A DNA stretch of 25,546 nt from Lutibacter sp. (GTDB taxonomy: Bacteria > Bacteroidota > Bacteroidia > Flavobacteriales > Flavobacteriaceae). The DNA is taken from positions 1 to 25,546 of the forward strand of contig JAKIVA010000040.1 of the NCBI GenBank assembly GCA_021647265.1. Direction: 5' to 3'. The notes under the pieces are model-generated. The model did not search any database, was not told the origin of the DNA, and worked only from the letters and a program-made list of their open reading frames with translations. Made by a program: the position numbers and the translations under genes. Positions 7,565 through 16,147 of the stretch are shown here, piece after piece. Each line of letters starts with the position of its first letter. The stretch's first letter is position 1.

Positions 7565-8613
7565 TATTGTTCTAGTGTTTTTAAAATCTCCTTGATAGAG
7601 AAAGTTGCTAATCCTACAAATTCATCGGCAGCACCATAATACATTTGAATTTCATCGCCATTTACAATATGACCATTAGTAAAGATAACCTCCCCAAAAA
7701 ATCCTTTTTTTTCATATTCTGCTGTAGGCACCATGATAGGTTTTTCCGAGCGAGCTATTACTTTATATGGATCCTCTAAACTCAATAAAATAGCACCCAA
7801 ACAATAGCGATTAGCCTCTGTAGCTCCATGATAAATTTCCAACCAGCCCTTTTCTGTTTTAATAGGTGCTGCTCCAGCACCCAATCGTTTACTATCAAAT
7901 TTACCCTCTCTAGTTTTTGCCAAACATTTATGATTCCCCCAGTGTATTCCATCTTTAGATTCTGCCAACCAGATATAATTCCCTCCTAACTCAGGGCTGC
8001 TAGGTCTATGAAGTGCGTAAAATTTTTTATTTATTTTTTCTTCGAAAATTGCACAATCCTTATTATGTGGACTAAAAATCATTCCTCCCTTTTCAAAATT
8101 TTTCCAATCTTTAGTAGTTCTTAAACCAACACCAACTCCATTAGGAGAAACCATGGTATAAGTTAAATAGTAGGTGTCATTGATTTTAGAAACCCTACAA
8201 TCCTCAATTCCATAGGATTCATATTCGTCCTCCCCAAATATTGGAGGAAATTCTTCTGACTCACAAAATGACACTCCATCATCACTAAAAACCAACCTAA
8301 GATGAGATATTGTAGTTAGATAATCTATGCCATCATAATTGATAACTCTAGCATCTGACGTATCTAATTTTGAGTCATTGAGATTGAAATTTAAAATTTT
8401 AACTTTCCCATAATCATCATAAACTGGAACAGACAATACACCTTCTTTTTGAATTGTTCTCTCGGCTACACGTATTAAAAGTCCTTTTTTTCCATTAAAT
8501 TCGAACGCACCAGGATTTAACAAACACTCAATAATCATGTTTTCATTACTGGGCTTTAAATCTTTTGGAGATAAAATTGGGTTCTGTTTATATCTATTTG
8601 CTATATCTGTCAT
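7564..8613 (-). CDS. GH130 beta-mannoside phosphorylase or hydrolase
   Basis: A 349-residue protein without a signal peptide, so cytoplasmic. Five-bladed-propeller GH130 motifs occur in order: NPGAFEFNGK, RVAER (Arg48, Arg52), SHLRLVFSDDG, YGIEDCR with the conserved Asp138, HNKDCAIFEEKINKKFYALH, GAGAAPIKTEKGWLEIYHG, and YEKKGFFGEVIFTNG. Known members cleave beta-1,4- or beta-1,2-linked mannosides, mostly by phosphorolysis to mannose 1-phosphate; a subgroup hydrolyses beta-1,2-mannosides. Retained Arg and His residues near those motifs favour a phosphorylase, but phosphate ligands cannot be assigned by eye. The gene is coupled to the MFS gene by a one-base overlap and preceded by an 85-base gap after the 424-residue lipoprotein gene. 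This supports import of a mannoside followed by intracellular cleavage. Confidence 0.92.
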   Translation of the reverse strand: MTDIANRYKQNPILSPKDLKPSNENMIIECLLNPGAFEFNGKKGLLIRVAERTIQKEGVLSVPVYDDYGKVKILNFNLNDSKLDTSDARVINYDGIDYLTTISHLRLVFSDDGVSFCESEEFPPIFGEDEYESYGIEDCRVSKINDTYYLTYTMVSPNGVGVGLRTTKDWKNFEKGGMIFSPHNKDCAIFEEKINKKFYALHRPSSPELGGNYIWLAESKDGIHWGNHKCLAKTREGKFDSKRLGAGAAPIKTEKGWLEIYHGATEANRYCLGAILLSLEDPYKVIARSEKPIMVPTAEYEKKGFFGEVIFTNGHIVNGDEIQMYYGAADEFVGLATFSIKEILKTLEQ

Positions 8614-8698
8614 TTCTACATTTTATATGTTGTTTTTTTGTGAGCTAGAAAATCCAATTCTCATTTTCTTATCTTTTTATCTCTTCTAATTCTTATTC

Positions 8699-9973
8699 TT
8701 AGTAATCGAAACCTTCCATTTCCAATAAAATCAACAAACCTTCTATAGTTGATTCAGCTCCTGAATTTCTGTTTACCTCCGCTGGACCCACAATTCCATC
8801 AAAACAAATTCCAGTTGAAGGGTTATATATGGCTTTATTCGCTTCATTATTTCCTGAAAGCCATGATTTTAAATTTTTAGCCAAATCCAAATGCTTTGTA
8901 TTATTCGAATATTGATACGCCTCTAATGACGCCCAAACCATAGGACGTAATCCATAAGTTATTTGAGGAAACTTATTTCTTTTAATTTCACTATAATTTT
9001 CTCCATCTTTTGTCAACCAAAAAGCTTCCGCATATCCATTCCTCAATATCTTAGGGTAAAAATTATCAATTTCTTTTAATGCACTTTCTATATATTCTAT
9101 ATTATCAAATTTTCTTCCAGCCTTCAACAAGGCATAGGATTGGGTGTTACCCCAGGCATGCCATAAATTCTCCCAACTCATAAAAGCTCCATAAGGATAA
9201 TTATATTCATCGCCTTTTTGAGTTATTATAATGCCCTTTGCCATGGCATCGATTAGATTTTTTACTACAGCATCATTAGTTCTCTGATAATTCTTTAACA
9301 GCCCTAATATCAATAGTGCAGCCTGATCTGATGCATATTTTTGAGGTAACCAAGTAGGTAGTTCCAAATTTCCAAGATACTCTGTTTGTAAATTATCAAT
9401 TGGGAGATCTCTTTTGATATTGGTAAGTACTCTATCAACAGCCAATCCAATTCTACTTGTTAATTCAGCGTCTGATTTCACCAAAGGATAAGCATATTCC
9501 AACGCCCATAAAGCTCTTAACGACCACCAATTAAGTTCAGCTATTGAAGTTTTATAGCTTGTGTTTATGGATAAATCACTCCAAATAAAATTATTAAAAT
9601 ATCCATTTTCATTCTGCATTTGCAAAACAAATTCAGTAAGTTTAAGTATTTGATTAATAATATTTTCATTGGTTCCAAATACTTCAATATGTTTTGACAA
9701 CATTACAATTGCTCTAGCTATATCATCTACACATGTGAAGCCTTCATTAGGTTCAATTGCATACTCATAGGTTGGGTATTCACTATAGATATGAACTATA
9801 CCTACCTCCTTTCCTTGAAAACTGATATCTTCATAAAGGTAGTTGAAATGATTTAAATTAATAACAGTTTTTAATGTAGGTGTGGGTAGCATCCCATCAT
9901 TTGCATTGCAAGAGATAATTGCTATGGCAACTATAATTAATAACAAAAAATTCTTTTTAATTGTAAATAACAT
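8699..9973 (-). CDS. Lipoprotein, putative alpha/alpha-toroid glycoside-active protein
   Basis: A 424-residue protein. A lipoprotein signal peptide ends at IAIISC (Cys22). The rest consists of repeated helical hairpins: FTCVDDIARAIVMLSKH, LTEFVLQMQNENGYFNNF, ELNWWSLRALWALEYAYPL, ASDQAALLILGLLKNYQ, WHAWGNTQSYALLKAGRK, and GLRPMVWASLEAYQYSN. This resembles the six-hairpin glycosidase fold. The EGFTCVDDIARA segment resembles a C(V)DDNARA motif recalled from uncharacterised helical-toroid domains near GH130 and glycosyltransferase genes; that is memory, not a search. Candidate catalytic acids are Asp and Glu in VDD and NSGAESTIEG. The gene is the first enzyme-like gene after the hairpin cluster at 10065-10220, and GH130 follows it. 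Reaction unknown. Confidence 0.75.
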   Translation of the reverse strand: MLFTIKKNFLLLIIVAIAIISCNANDGMLPTPTLKTVINLNHFNYLYEDISFQGKEVGIVHIYSEYPTYEYAIEPNEGFTCVDDIARAIVMLSKHIEVFGTNENIINQILKLTEFVLQMQNENGYFNNFIWSDLSINTSYKTSIAELNWWSLRALWALEYAYPLVKSDAELTSRIGLAVDRVLTNIKRDLPIDNLQTEYLGNLELPTWLPQKYASDQAALLILGLLKNYQRTNDAVVKNLIDAMAKGIIITQKGDEYNYPYGAFMSWENLWHAWGNTQSYALLKAGRKFDNIEYIESALKEIDNFYPKILRNGYAEAFWLTKDGENYSEIKRNKFPQITYGLRPMVWASLEAYQYSNNTKHLDLAKNLKSWLSGNNEANKAIYNPSTGICFDGIVGPAEVNRNSGAESTIEGLLILLEMEGFDY

Positions 9974-10064
9974 ACTAAACTTATTTGTTTAAATTAATTC
10001 CATAAAAGGAAAAAGAATTATTACTTTTTATTAGAAAACTGTCTAAATATACACGTGAAATAAA

Positions 10065-10220
10065 AAAATAGAGAAGTGAATTATTACATTACAATTCTCT
10101 ATTTTAACCCGTTGTGCATTATGCTAAAATTTCGTCAATTCGAGTAAATTTTAGCCTTTTTAGGCTTAAAATTAGTATCGAGAATAGGTTTTTTAGTTAA
10201 AAAACAGCCGTTCTCGATAC
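10065..10220 (-). promoter_or_regulatory. Cluster of hairpins between surface-protein and enzyme genes
   Basis: Reading down the minus strand: hairpin 1 pairs 10175-10184 with 10211-10220 (10 bp perfect) and has an inner 7-bp stem (10188-10194 with 10199-10205). Hairpin 2 pairs 10147-10157 with 1062-10173 in the same block (10162-10173; 11 bp, one bulge). An alternative hairpin pairs 10123-10132 with 10146-10155 (10 bp perfect) and uses the same bases as hairpin 2, so only one can form. Hairpin 3 pairs 10065-10075 with 10095-10105 (11 bp) and ends in a U-run. The rest of 9974-10266 shows nothing else. The likely role is partial termination or mRNA-end protection, giving more SusC/SusD/LamG than enzyme. 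Confidence 0.6.
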
Positions 10221-10266
10221 AATTTTTTATCAAAAATTACCTTTTTTAAAAGATCATAAAGGGTTT

Positions 10267-11334
10267 TTAGTTAGGAACTTTTTCTGTTTCATAAATATTA
10301 CTTACTTGAGATGCTGTAAGAACTGACTTGTAAATTCTAACTTCATCCATAGCTCCATGAAAATAGCCACCCCATGCTAAAGGAATAATTTTGTCAGTAT
10401 CATAATTGTCTGCTGTATCAGCATATTGGCTAGATCCTACACCAAATACTAAATCATGACCTGTAACAGTAGCCATTGTTCCTGGCGTATTATCCCATAC
10501 CATTGTTTCGATACCGTTAATGTAGAATTTCATATTTCCGTTACCAATTGTAACTGCTAAATGATACCATGTGTTTAATTCTAAACTTGGATCTGTGTCT
10601 CTATCATAAATACCTTCAGAAGTTGCTGCAGTAAAAAATGATTTGTTAGCTGATTGTAACTGAAATTTATACCCATTCCAAGAATGCAATCCCATAAAAC
10701 GATTACTATCTCTATTCTCATCAGCTCTAATCCAAACTGAAATTGACATAACTGAAGGGTTTAATGCATTGTTATAAGGAACCGTAATTTTTGCTCCTAA
10801 ATCAAAAAGAATTGCTTTATTAGCATTTCCATATCTATCAGTAGTCCACTCTGGAGTTCCACCACCAAAACCTGCAACGCTACCAAATGTTCCTGAAAAA
10901 TTATTTCCTGAAAAATCAGCTACAGTTGTTCCTGCTCCATCATCAAATGTCCATTGTCCTACAAGATTTGCTGGATCAATTGGTACTATTGCATTAGCCT
11001 CAAATACATTTATTGCTTCATTTATAGCAATTACCGTATTATCAATTGCTGTTTGAGTTGAAGCTGAATTATTTAAAACTCCTTGTGCTAAATCTATTGC
11101 AGCTTGTAATTCAGCTATTGAACCATAAACATACTGACCTTCTGCTGTTCCTTCAACAGCAGAAGATATTGCAGCTTCAGCACTGTTTATAGCATTTTGT
11201 AAAGCTGCCTTTTCTATTACAACTGGCGCTGGATTTTCGTCGTCACTTCCGCCACAACTGTTCATTAGTAAGACACCTCCAAAAAGGATTGCCAGTACTA
11301 CTACTTTCGATTTTAAAAATTCTGTTACTTTCAT
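10267..11334 (-). CDS. LamG-type surface glycan-binding lipoprotein
   Basis: A 355-residue protein. A lipoprotein signal peptide ends at LLMNSC (Cys27), followed by GGSDDENP, a Gly/Ser/Asp-rich stretch typical of surface-exported Bacteroidota lipoproteins. Residues about 40-117 form a helical, Ala-rich FIVAR-like segment (KAALQNAINSAEAAISSAVE, GQYVYGSIAELQAAIDLAQG). Residues about 123-350 are a concanavalin/LamG-type domain: LVGQWTFDDGAGTTVADFSG, ISVWIRADENRD, LNTWYHLAVTIGNGNMKFYI, and GAMDEVRIYKSVLTASQV. Its place directly after susD is where SusE/SusF-like binding proteins are found, so it probably binds the glycan at the surface. LamG-like folds also occur in enzymes, and no catalytic motif was recognised. 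It is separated from susD by 42 bases. Confidence 0.85.
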   Translation of the reverse strand: MKVTEFLKSKVVVLAILFGGVLLMNSCGGSDDENPAPVVIEKAALQNAINSAEAAISSAVEGTAEGQYVYGSIAELQAAIDLAQGVLNNSASTQTAIDNTVIAINEAINVFEANAIVPIDPANLVGQWTFDDGAGTTVADFSGNNFSGTFGSVAGFGGGTPEWTTDRYGNANKAILFDLGAKITVPYNNALNPSVMSISVWIRADENRDSNRFMGLHSWNGYKFQLQSANKSFFTAATSEGIYDRDTDPSLELNTWYHLAVTIGNGNMKFYINGIETMVWDNTPGTMATVTGHDLVFGVGSSQYADTADNYDTDKIIPLAWGGYFHGAMDEVRIYKSVLTASQVSNIYETEKVPN

Positions 11335-11376
11335 AATTATAATAGTTTAAATTAATTCTTATTATTTACATTAACA

Positions 11377-12864
11377 TTAAATATTTGTATTTGTATCTAT
11401 TTCACTTTGAGGTATTGGAAAATACCTGTGTTGGATATAATTAAATCCAGTATTTCTAAGTGCTTGCTCGGCATACGACATACCATACCTCATTAAATCA
11501 TAGAACCTATGAAACTCTAATCCTAGTTCAACTCTTCTTTCATGACGAATTGCTTCACGTAGAAAGGACTGGTTTGTATTGGATATCTCTGGTAATAAAT
11601 TTGATGGAATTGTTCCATAGCCAACTAAATCAGTATCGTATAAATAACTTTCACGAGCTCGTTTTCTAACTTTATTTAATGGTAAAACAGCTTCGCTACC
11701 TCTATTCAATTCATTCAAAGCTTCTGCTTGAATTAATAGTATTTCAGCATACCTCATAAAAGTATAATTTAAATCTCCATCACCAATAGGGCTGTCAGTT
11801 ACAGGTTCCACATGTTTTTTTCCAAGAAAACCAGTTGCTGGCGACCATTCAGGTAAAAAATCTTGTCCATTTACCCATTTATTCCCATCTCTCCCAACTG
11901 TATAATCTAATCTTGGATCAAACACTTGCTCAGCAGTTACTTCAAATTCGTTAACAAAATCTTCTGTAGGTGCATTGAAAAAGTATCCATTGTCTTTAAT
12001 AGGGGAAAAATATTGATTAAGTCTACTTCCTAAAAACGGCACCTGATCTTTTAAATGCTGTATCTCAAAAACGGACTCTTCATTATTTTCAAAGGCCACT
12101 TCAAAATTTTGTTTATAAAGTGGCGTTAGCGTATACCCTAACTCTTCAACTTGATTGGCTGCATCTAACGCTAAATTCCATTTTTCTTGAAAAAGATATA
12201 CTTTCGCTAACAACCCAAAAGCTGCTCCTTTAGTAGCTCTCCCAATTTCTGAAGTTGAATAACTTATAGGTAATGCAGAAGCTGCATCTGAAAGATCTCG
12301 CTCTATTTGGCTATAAATTTGTTCAACAGTTGACAGCGGAACGTTTAATGCATCACTATTTAGTGCTGGCTCTGTTTTTAAAGGGATTTCTCCAAAAATA
12401 TTTGTTAAATGAAAATAATAATAAGATCTTAAAAATTTTGCTTCACCTATAATTCGAGCCTTTAAATCTGAGTCCATTTCAATATTTGGTACATAATAAA
12501 TTACGTTATTTGCTCTAGTAATACCTTCATAATAATGTTTCCAAATAGACTCAATAGTTCCGTTATCAGTATTTACGTTAAAGTCATTTACAAAACCTAT
12601 GTCGCTTTGGTCGCCATCATTACCTCCTTTAACAGTATCATCAGACGCTACATCTCCAAATACCCAAATATTATTATTAGTAGATGAAAATGATGCTATT
12701 TGATACGTTGAATTTATTGCTAAAATTGCGTGCGCTTCTGTTTTATAAAATGTTTCAGAAGTATATTCACCTTCAAGTTGTACGTCTAAATACTCATTAC
12801 AACTCACAAATAATACTAGCAAAAAGGAGATAGAAAGTATGTTATTTATTTTTTTCATCTTCAT
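11377..12864 (-). CDS. susD: SusD/RagB-family glycan-binding lipoprotein
   Basis: About 495 residues from the chosen start. The frame is open to an earlier ATG at 12927, but that lies inside susC and would put 21 hydrophilic residues before the signal peptide. The start MKMKKINN at 12864 (or 12858) gives a proper lipoprotein signal with lipobox LFVSC and lies 5 bases after the susC stop. Family features include ITRANNVIYYVPNI, AKFLRSYYYFHLTNIFGEIP, the TPR-like SVFEIQ and ILLIQAEALNELNRGSEA segments, and VELGLEFHRFYDLMRYG near the C-terminus. SusD forms the lid on the SusC channel and binds the polysaccharide. Gene symbol given by family role; the substrate is not starch by implication. Confidence 0.95.
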   Translation of the reverse strand: MKMKKINNILSISFLLVLFVSCNEYLDVQLEGEYTSETFYKTEAHAILAINSTYQIASFSSTNNNIWVFGDVASDDTVKGGNDGDQSDIGFVNDFNVNTDNGTIESIWKHYYEGITRANNVIYYVPNIEMDSDLKARIIGEAKFLRSYYYFHLTNIFGEIPLKTEPALNSDALNVPLSTVEQIYSQIERDLSDAASALPISYSTSEIGRATKGAAFGLLAKVYLFQEKWNLALDAANQVEELGYTLTPLYKQNFEVAFENNEESVFEIQHLKDQVPFLGSRLNQYFSPIKDNGYFFNAPTEDFVNEFEVTAEQVFDPRLDYTVGRDGNKWVNGQDFLPEWSPATGFLGKKHVEPVTDSPIGDGDLNYTFMRYAEILLIQAEALNELNRGSEAVLPLNKVRKRARESYLYDTDLVGYGTIPSNLLPEISNTNQSFLREAIRHERRVELGLEFHRFYDLMRYGMSYAEQALRNTGFNYIQHRYFPIPQSEIDTNTNI

Positions 12865-12869
12865 ATTAA

Positions 12870-15800
12870 TTAAAAGGTTATTTGTACTCCCATAGTTATT
12901 GATACAGCGTTTGGATAAGTTCCCCAATCGATTCCTGATGCTAAATCTCCTTCACCTTTAGAATTATCACTTGTAGAAAACTCTGGGTCTAAACCTGGAT
13001 ATTTAGTAAACGTAAATAAGTTTGAAGCTGAAATATAAATTCTTAGTTTATCCATTTTGAATTTTGAAGTTAACTTTTTAGAAAAATTATACCCTAACTG
13101 AATGTTTTTCACTCGTATAAAAGAGCCATCTTCTAAAAAACGTGTTGAAGGTTTTGTATTATTTCCTTTTGCACTCCAAGAAGCTCTCGGTTGTGTGTTA
13201 CTAGTTCCTTCTCCTGTCCAGCGTTCATCATAATATCTTTTAGTTAAGTTAAAAGGTCTATAGAACCCTTCAATATCTGTAGCTATTTGATAATATAATT
13301 CTTGTCCGTAAGCACCTGCAACAAATATTGATAAATCTAAATTTTTATAGTTGAACTCTGTATTCAATCCAAAAGTTACATCAGGTATAGGGCTTCCTAC
13401 AAAGGTTCTATCTTCATCATTTATAACGCCATCTCCATTTTGATCTTTATATTTAACATCTCCTGGAAGAATATTGTTTCCTTGAAAAGCAGATGTTATC
13501 ACATCTGTTTCATTTTGAAAAATCCCTTCCATTTCGTACAAATAAAATGACCCAATAGATTGTCCAACCTCCGTTTTAGTAGCAAAAACACTGTTGTCAA
13601 TACGTCCTCCTAAAATTGGCGCATCCAATTCTAATACTTCATTACGCAATAAAGCTGCATTTCCGTTTATGGAATAACTAAAATTTTCTGAAATACGATT
13701 GTTATATTTTACTTCAAATTCAAAACCGCTATTCAATACTTTTCCTGAATTAAAAACAGGTGCAGCAGCATAACCACTTGATGATGGAATAGAGATTTTT
13801 AACAACATATTATTAGTAGTTTTTTTATAATAATCAATTATAAATTTTAGCTTTCCTTGAAAAAGACTAATATCAGTACCTATATCTATTTGATTACTGG
13901 TAGCCCATTGTAAATTTTCATTTCCTAAAGAAACTGTTGCGCCACCTATTTGACTAACATTTCCAAATGGGTAATTAAAATCTAAGCCTATCAATTCTAA
14001 ATATCCAAAATTTGGGATTTCTTGATCTCCTACAGATCCATATCCCATTCTCAACATCCAACTACTTATTAAATCATTGTTTTCAAAAAAATCTTTATCT
14101 ATTCTCCATCCTAATGAAGCAGAATAAAATGTACCCCATCTATTACCATCTTTAAATTTTGATGATCCATCTCTCCTTAATAAAGCGGAAATAAAATATT
14201 TTTCATCATAATTATAATTTACTCTTCCAAAGAAAGATTGCAATCTATTTTCGCTTGTACTTTCTTTGGTAGTTCTAATTCCATTTCCATTTCCTAGATT
14301 AACTAATAAACTATTCTGATCCGAGAAATCTCTATCTGTTGCAATAACTGTTTCTGAAATATTTCCAATAGTTTCTGCACCAAGAATCCCGCTAAAATGA
14401 TGAATTTCTTGAAAGGTACGATTGTAATTTAAAACATTACTCATTGACCAATTTGATACCAAGTTGGTAATAACCACAAGTGAATTAGGGTTGTTTATTC
14501 TATTAACCGTTCCCCATGTTTTATTAAATCTCCTTTGTTTATAATTTGATCTATCTAAACCAAATGTAGAGGTTAAAGAAAGTTGATTAGATAATTTTAC
14601 ATTAAAGTTAATATCTCCAAAAAGGCCATAATTATTTTTAACATTGTCCTGATTGTTTAATAAACCTACCGGATTGTATCCATCTCCAAAAAAGCCAGGT
14701 TCATCTGGTAAATCAACATATTCTCCATTGGAATCATAAATAGGAATAGCTGGTGTTCTAAAAAATGCATATCTAACTGCACTCCCTCCATTTCCTCCAA
14801 ATCCATCTCCGGAGCTACCTACTATTTGATTTTCATCTTTATACACATTCAAATTTATCCCTGTAGTCAACCAACTTTTTACTTCGGTATTAATACTTAT
14901 TTTTCCTGTTATTTTCTTATATGAACTTCCTAAGAGTATTCCTTCTTGATTAAAGTAACCCCCAGAAATATTATAGGTAGTATTTTCAGAACTTCCACTA
15001 AAGCCTAAATGGTATTGTTGTAATGGTGCTACTCTAAAAATTTCATCCAAATAATTTATATTTGGCAACGATTGTGCATAATCTGAACTTATCTTTTTCC
15101 TGAATAAAATAACTTGATCAGCTGGAAGTAAAGCGTTATCATTATCTGCGGCTTCATTGTAAAGTTCAACATATTCATTTGTGTTGGTCATTTCAGTTAA
15201 TGCTCCTCTTTTCTGAACTCCAACAAGCGAACTAAATGTAATTTTTGAGGCTCTGCCTTTCTTCCCTTTTTTGGTTGTAATAATTACAACTCCATTATTT
15301 GCTCTGGATCCATATATAGCGGATGAAGCTGCATCTTTTAAGACACTAATATTTTCAATATCCAATGGGGATAGATAATCCATTGCATTCTTAGTAGGCA
15401 CTCCGTCTACAATGTATAATGGAGTGTTCCCACCCGTTATTGAACCAATACCTCTAATTCTAATCTGCGCACCTTCTCCTGGAGCTCCTGTATTTGAAAT
15501 TACACTAACACCTGAAACTAAACCTTGCAGCGCTTGTGTAGCATAAGGATATACTGTTTTTTCGAAAGTTTCAATATTTACTGAAGTAATAGCACCTGTA
15601 ACATCGCTCTTCTTTTGTGTTCCATATCCAACCACTACAACTTCATCAAGCGATTGAGAATCTTCAGTCATTATTACATTTATTATCTCACTTCCATTTA
15701 CTGCAATCTCTTTTGTGATATAACCCATATAACTAAAGACTAGAATAGAAGTAGCCTCCACATTTTCAATACTATATTTTCCATCATAATCAGTAGAAGT

Positions 15801-15950
15801 GCCATTTAAAGTTCCTTTTACAATGACATTCACTCCTGGTAAAGGGTTATTTTTATCCGAAACTATTCCAGTAACTTTCTGTGCTAATAAGCTACCACTG
15901 GATAGTAGGATGCATGTAATTAACAACGTATATAAAATATTTTTATTCAT
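12870..15950 (-). CDS. susC: SusC/RagA-family TonB-dependent outer-membrane transporter
   Basis: A 1026-residue protein. A signal peptide ends near LLAQ (residue 24). Residues about 25-100 are a carboxypeptidase-regulatory-like domain (VTGIVSDKNNPLPGVNVIVK). The SusC signature follows (SLDEVVVVGYGTQKKSDVTG), then the plug domain (IRIRGIGSITGGNTPLYIVD, ASSAIYGSRANNGVVIITTK). The remainder is a TonB-dependent beta-barrel ending in SITMGVQITF with a terminal Phe, as expected for BAM insertion. It forms the outer-membrane pump for oligosaccharides together with SusD, whose gene starts 5 bases downstream. The 197-base region upstream carries a candidate promoter and activator repeats. Length is normal for the family. 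Confidence 0.97.
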   Translation of the reverse strand: MNKNILYTLLITCILLSSGSLLAQKVTGIVSDKNNPLPGVNVIVKGTLNGTSTDYDGKYSIENVEATSILVFSYMGYITKEIAVNGSEIINVIMTEDSQSLDEVVVVGYGTQKKSDVTGAITSVNIETFEKTVYPYATQALQGLVSGVSVISNTGAPGEGAQIRIRGIGSITGGNTPLYIVDGVPTKNAMDYLSPLDIENISVLKDAASSAIYGSRANNGVVIITTKKGKKGRASKITFSSLVGVQKRGALTEMTNTNEYVELYNEAADNDNALLPADQVILFRKKISSDYAQSLPNINYLDEIFRVAPLQQYHLGFSGSSENTTYNISGGYFNQEGILLGSSYKKITGKISINTEVKSWLTTGINLNVYKDENQIVGSSGDGFGGNGGSAVRYAFFRTPAIPIYDSNGEYVDLPDEPGFFGDGYNPVGLLNNQDNVKNNYGLFGDINFNVKLSNQLSLTSTFGLDRSNYKQRRFNKTWGTVNRINNPNSLVVITNLVSNWSMSNVLNYNRTFQEIHHFSGILGAETIGNISETVIATDRDFSDQNSLLVNLGNGNGIRTTKESTSENRLQSFFGRVNYNYDEKYFISALLRRDGSSKFKDGNRWGTFYSASLGWRIDKDFFENNDLISSWMLRMGYGSVGDQEIPNFGYLELIGLDFNYPFGNVSQIGGATVSLGNENLQWATSNQIDIGTDISLFQGKLKFIIDYYKKTTNNMLLKISIPSSSGYAAAPVFNSGKVLNSGFEFEVKYNNRISENFSYSINGNAALLRNEVLELDAPILGGRIDNSVFATKTEVGQSIGSFYLYEMEGIFQNETDVITSAFQGNNILPGDVKYKDQNGDGVINDEDRTFVGSPIPDVTFGLNTEFNYKNLDLSIFVAGAYGQELYYQIATDIEGFYRPFNLTKRYYDERWTGEGTSNTQPRASWSAKGNNTKPSTRFLEDGSFIRVKNIQLGYNFSKKLTSKFKMDKLRIYISASNLFTFTKYPGLDPEFSTSDNSKGEGDLASGIDWGTYPNAVSITMGVQITF

Positions 15951-16049
15951 TAAAAATGATTTTAAATTGGAAACTAACTATATTCATTGTATTAAAATAT
16001 TTAAGGAAAAATCAATTTAAATATAAAAACAGCTTAATCGATTTATACA

Positions 16050-16057
16050 CAAATTTA
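16050..16057 (-). promoter_or_regulatory. Candidate -7 element of the susC promoter
   Basis: On the minus strand the sequence reads TAAATTTG, matching TAnnTTTG, about 100 bases before the susC ATG. It is the only such match in 15951-16147. The -33 position, about 19 bases upstream, has no TTG and coincides with the promoter-proximal copy of a 9-bp repeat, which suggests an activator-dependent promoter. Confidence 0.55.
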
Positions 16058-16077
16058 TAAGAAGGTGATTTTAACTA

Positions 16078-16107
16078 TGTACACTATATCACCTAAACTG
16101 TACACTA
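16078..16107 (-). repeat. Two 9-bp direct repeats 21 bp apart upstream of susC
   Basis: The sequence tgtacacta (minus strand TAGTGTACA) occurs at 16078-16086 and again at 16099-16107. The 21-bp step is two helical turns, as expected for a tandem AraC-type activator site. An overlapping inverted repeat (aggtgat at 16063-16069 with atcacct at 16088-16094) is also present. The regulator encoded just upstream has an AraC-type DNA-binding domain and is the obvious candidate to bind here. Confidence 0.6.
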
Positions 16108-16147
16108 AATAGTAATATCTTGGATATCAATAATTTACACCTATATA

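Noticed and set aside
12865..12927. A longer SusD reading starting at the ATG at 12927
   Set aside because: It would overlap the end of susC by more than 50 bases and place 21 hydrophilic residues before the lipoprotein signal; the start at 12864 or 12858 gives a normal signal peptide.
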